In this document: piece by piece, positions 61,992 to 64,000 of the stretch
How positions within the stretch are numbered: the stretch's first letter is position 1
How the letters are laid out: the number at the start of each line of letters is the position of its first letter
DNA from: Polyangiaceae bacterium
GTDB taxonomy: Bacteria; Myxococcota_A; Polyangia; Polyangiales; Polyangiaceae
NCBI GenBank assembly: GCA_016933275.1
Contig: JAFGBI010000092.1
Span: 47,906-111,905, forward strand
Direction of reading: 5' to 3'
DNA: 64,000 nt
The notes under the pieces: generated by a model
Database searches by the model: none
Told to the model about the DNA's origin: nothing
The model's input: only the letters and a program-made list of their open reading frames with translations
Made by a program: the position numbers and the translations under genes

Positions 61992-64000
61992 TCACGGCCG
62001 CTGCGCGAGCATGATGATCCGCGGCGAATAGGCGCCGAGAAACACGTTCGGGGTCTTGAAGTGGCCACTGGCTTCGGTCACGCGAAACCCGACGTCGTGG
62101 AGGAGCTTGCCCAGCTCGTGCAAGGAGTAAAGACGGATCGAGTAGCTGCACTCCTTCTGGCGACCGTCGTCGAAGATGATCGAGCGCTTCACCCGCAGAC
62201 GGCTGGTGATGAAATCCAAGGACATGTCGTCCATGCATACGCAGGAGTCGCCCTCGTACCAGACCTGAGATGGGCTATGACGAGCCACGAAATCGCGATT
62301 GACGACGTCGATGAGGAACGACCCCCCTGGCTTCAACGCCCGGAAGATCCGCTGCGCCACGGAGTAGTTCTTCTCTTCTTCAAAGTACCCGAAGCTCATG
62401 TTCCAGCAGTAGATGCCGTCGAACATCTCCTCGAAGGCCATCTCGCGGACGTCACCCTGGAGGAAATTCATCTTCTGGTTGTGCTCTTGCGCTACGTCCG
62501 CGGCGAGGGCGAGCTGGTAAAGAGAGAGATCGTACCCTACGACGCTGTAGCCCCGCCGCGAGAGCTCGACGGCTTGGTGACCCGCCCCACAGCACAGGTC
62601 GAGAATGACGCCATGCGCGGCCACCCCAAGTGACTCCTCGACGAAGTCCGCCTCCTTCCTCAGCTGTTCGTCCGTGAGGTGGAACTCCGCACGCCCGAAA
62701 TCCTCGAGGAAGAGCTCCTCCCACCAGGGACGCCGAAGCGGCTTCTTTTCGGCGTCTTCGCGAAGCTCGTGGGGCACCGGCGGCGCTGGCCGACGCGGCG
62801 GCGGGGGGGGTTTCGGCAAGATCGCTTCGCCTGCCAGAGCCCCGTTGACCCCCGATGCTTCGAGCGACCCTGGTGCGGTCGCTGGTTCATCGTCGACGTC
62901 CAGTTCTTCGAGCGCGGGCAGGGAGGTGTCACCCACGGGGCCGGCATCGCTCACCGCCTCCGCCAGCTGGGCCAGCTTCGTGGCGACAGTCGCAGGGGTC
63001 GAGGCCGCGGCCAGGGCCGACAGTGGGGGTCGGGGCCCGATCGCTCCTTCCATGGGTGGGGCGGTCCGGTCATTTGCCGCCGGCGTCGAGTCACGGGAAG
63101 GCGGCACGGGACGACGGGCTGTTGTCGCATCGCCGCCGGTCGTAACCGGTGCTGGCATCGGCGCTTGCCCGCCAGAACCCCCAGTGGTCGGCAGGGGCTG
63201 CTGCGCGAGGGCGGAGGGCGGCGGCGGGGGAGGCGGAACCGACAGAACCTCCGGTTCCACCTCCTCGACGTCGTCCAGGTCTCGCGCCCGACGGGCGGCT
63301 GGCCGTGGAACGGAGGGACGATGGACTGGCTCGGGTGCGCGGTCAGACGGGCCCGGGCGAGGCACCGACAAGGCTGGCACGGTCCCGCGGACACTGGCGC
63401 CTTCGACGGACGTTGTCGTTGGCGAGGGTGGGCTGCCGAGACCGACCGGAGGCCCCGATGCGATCCCAGTGGGAGCCGAGGTGGACGAAGGGCGTTGGCC
63501 AGAGGCTACCAAAGGTGCCACGCCCGGACGTGGGGGCTCGGACGGGGTGCGAGCAACGCTGGAGGAGCCGGACAAAGGGGGTGGTTGGCTGGACGGGGTG
63601 ACGCCAGTCTTTCGTGGAGGAGCCACTGCTTGACCCGTCGAACCTCCATCCGTCACCCGTGACATGGAGAGAGATGACCCGGTGTCCTTGCCGATCGAGG
63701 TGGAGGCATCGCCGACGGAGATGATCCGCATCCCGCGCAGCGCGGTACTGGCTGTCCTTTCGGCGCTGCCGTCTTCCACAGGAGGGGGCCGCGAGCTCGG
63801 TAGAGGGTAGGAGACCGCGGACTGCGGCGGGTCCGACCGGGCGCGCAGGGGACCAACCTGGCCACCCACCCGCGGTCGCGGGGCCGCAGACGTGCCGATC
63901 TGCGGCACGGGAGGAACTGGAGCGCCCTCCACTGCGCGCGAGGGATTCGGCCTGGGCGATCCACCCTCGGTGATCGCTAGCGCCGCCCGCCCCGTGGAAG
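61992..64000 (-). CDS. SAM-dependent methyltransferase with long disordered N-terminus (5' end outside window)
   Basis: At least 669 residues: the frame stays open through the right edge, so the true start is not seen. The N-terminal 400 residues are Pro/Ser/Ala-rich and predicted disordered. The C-terminal 230 residues are a class I methyltransferase: SAM motif VILDLCCGAGHQAVELSRRG, acidic YDLSLYQLALA, LQGDVREMAF, and the motif RALKPGGSFLIDVVNRDF. Fusion of a large disordered region to a small-molecule-type methyltransferase is unusual. Substrate unknown. Confidence 0.82.
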   Translation of the reverse strand, partial: STGRAALAITEGGSPRPNPSRAVEGAPVPPVPQIGTSAAPRPRVGGQVGPLRARSDPPQSAVSYPLPSSRPPPVEDGSAERTASTALRGMRIISVGDASTSIGKDTGSSLSMSRVTDGGSTGQAVAPPRKTGVTPSSQPPPLSGSSSVARTPSEPPRPGVAPLVASGQRPSSTSAPTGIASGPPVGLGSPPSPTTTSVEGASVRGTVPALSVPRPGPSDRAPEPVHRPSVPRPAARRARDLDDVEEVEPEVLSVPPPPPPPSALAQQPLPTTGGSGGQAPMPAPVTTGGDATTARRPVPPSRDSTPAANDRTAPPMEGAIGPRPPLSALAAASTPATVATKLAQLAEAVSDAGPVGDTSLPALEELDVDDEPATAPGSLEASGVNGALAGEAILPKPPPPPRRPAPPVPHELREDAEKKPLRRPWWEELFLEDFGRAEFHLTDEQLRKEADFVEESLGVAAHGVILDLCCGAGHQAVELSRRGYSVVGYDLSLYQLALAADVAQEHNQKMNFLQGDVREMAFEEMFDGIYCWNMSFGYFEEEKNYSVAQRIFRALKPGGSFLIDVVNRDFVARHSPSQVWYEGDSCVCMDDMSLDFITSRLRVKRSIIFDDGRQKECSYSIRLYSLHELGKLLHDVGFRVTEASGHFKTPNVFLGAYSPRIIMLAQRP

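Noticed and set aside
1..64000. tRNA, rRNA, tmRNA and known riboswitches
   Set aside because: None was recognised by eye on either strand, including near smpB and the cobalamin gene; a covariance-model scan would be needed to exclude short RNAs.

Overview
The window is a high-GC, densely packed bacterial chromosome segment with no rRNA, tRNA or CRISPR. The gene content points to a Myxococcota-type organism: two large Ser/Thr protein kinases, a PP2C phosphatase and an FHA protein, a CarD/CdnL-type regulator, a REC-GAF-HD-GYP regulator, several lipoproteins, a fused double-length UvrA and a giant cysteine-repeat lipoprotein. The taxonomic call is inferred from families, not from a marker gene.

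Layout. 1-6.3 kb: end of an OmpA-like protein, a TlpA-like thioredoxin, a beta-propeller membrane protein, a three-gene ABC-like transporter operon whose ATPase has lost its catalytic motifs, and a receiver-domain protein. 6.7-13.9 kb: a LolC/E permease, a Ser/Thr kinase, a CCA-type nucleotidyltransferase and FtsH. 14-17.1 kb: TilS with a small Zn-ribbon gene upstream, a lipoprotein and MnmA. 17.5-26.7 kb: a FliA-like sigma factor, a CPBP protease, HD-GYP regulator plus LipB, an ACT-domain protein, a second kinase, a cobalamin adenosyltransferase, a CarD-like protein, a lipoprotein and an IHF/HU protein. 26.9-38.3 kb: two coupled GT-C-like membrane proteins, a histidine kinase, an M23 peptidase, a TPR protein, an aldo/keto reductase remnant, a membrane-anchored Pro-rich protein and PP2C. 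39-49.9 kb: fused UvrA, a methyltransferase, SmpB, a small PilZ-like protein, an ECF-sigma operon and an acidic lipoprotein. 50-64 kb: an FHA protein, the 51-repeat Cys-rich lipoprotein, a NapH/NapG-like Fe-S fusion with a DUF362 partner, RpmE, PrfA, two small genes and a methyltransferase with a very long disordered N-terminus that runs off the window.

The most unusual signal is not a gene. A family of modular, CTAG-bounded palindromic repeats is scattered through the intergenic spaces (about 2.7, 6.3, 17.3, 38.5-39.0, 45.5, 60.3 and 60.9-61.3 kb). Module A is a long hairpin, B a short palindrome and C a copy of the 5' end of the Zn-ribbon gene near 15.2 kb. Two composite copies, at 38.5 kb and 60.9 kb, carry the same A-C-A-B-B order in opposite orientation. 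One A copy has a completely different stem sequence that still pairs perfectly. CTAG borders supply the stop codons of three genes. A second recurring feature is a -10-like hexamer only 6-12 nt before start codons that lack a Shine-Dalgarno site, which suggests many leaderless transcripts.
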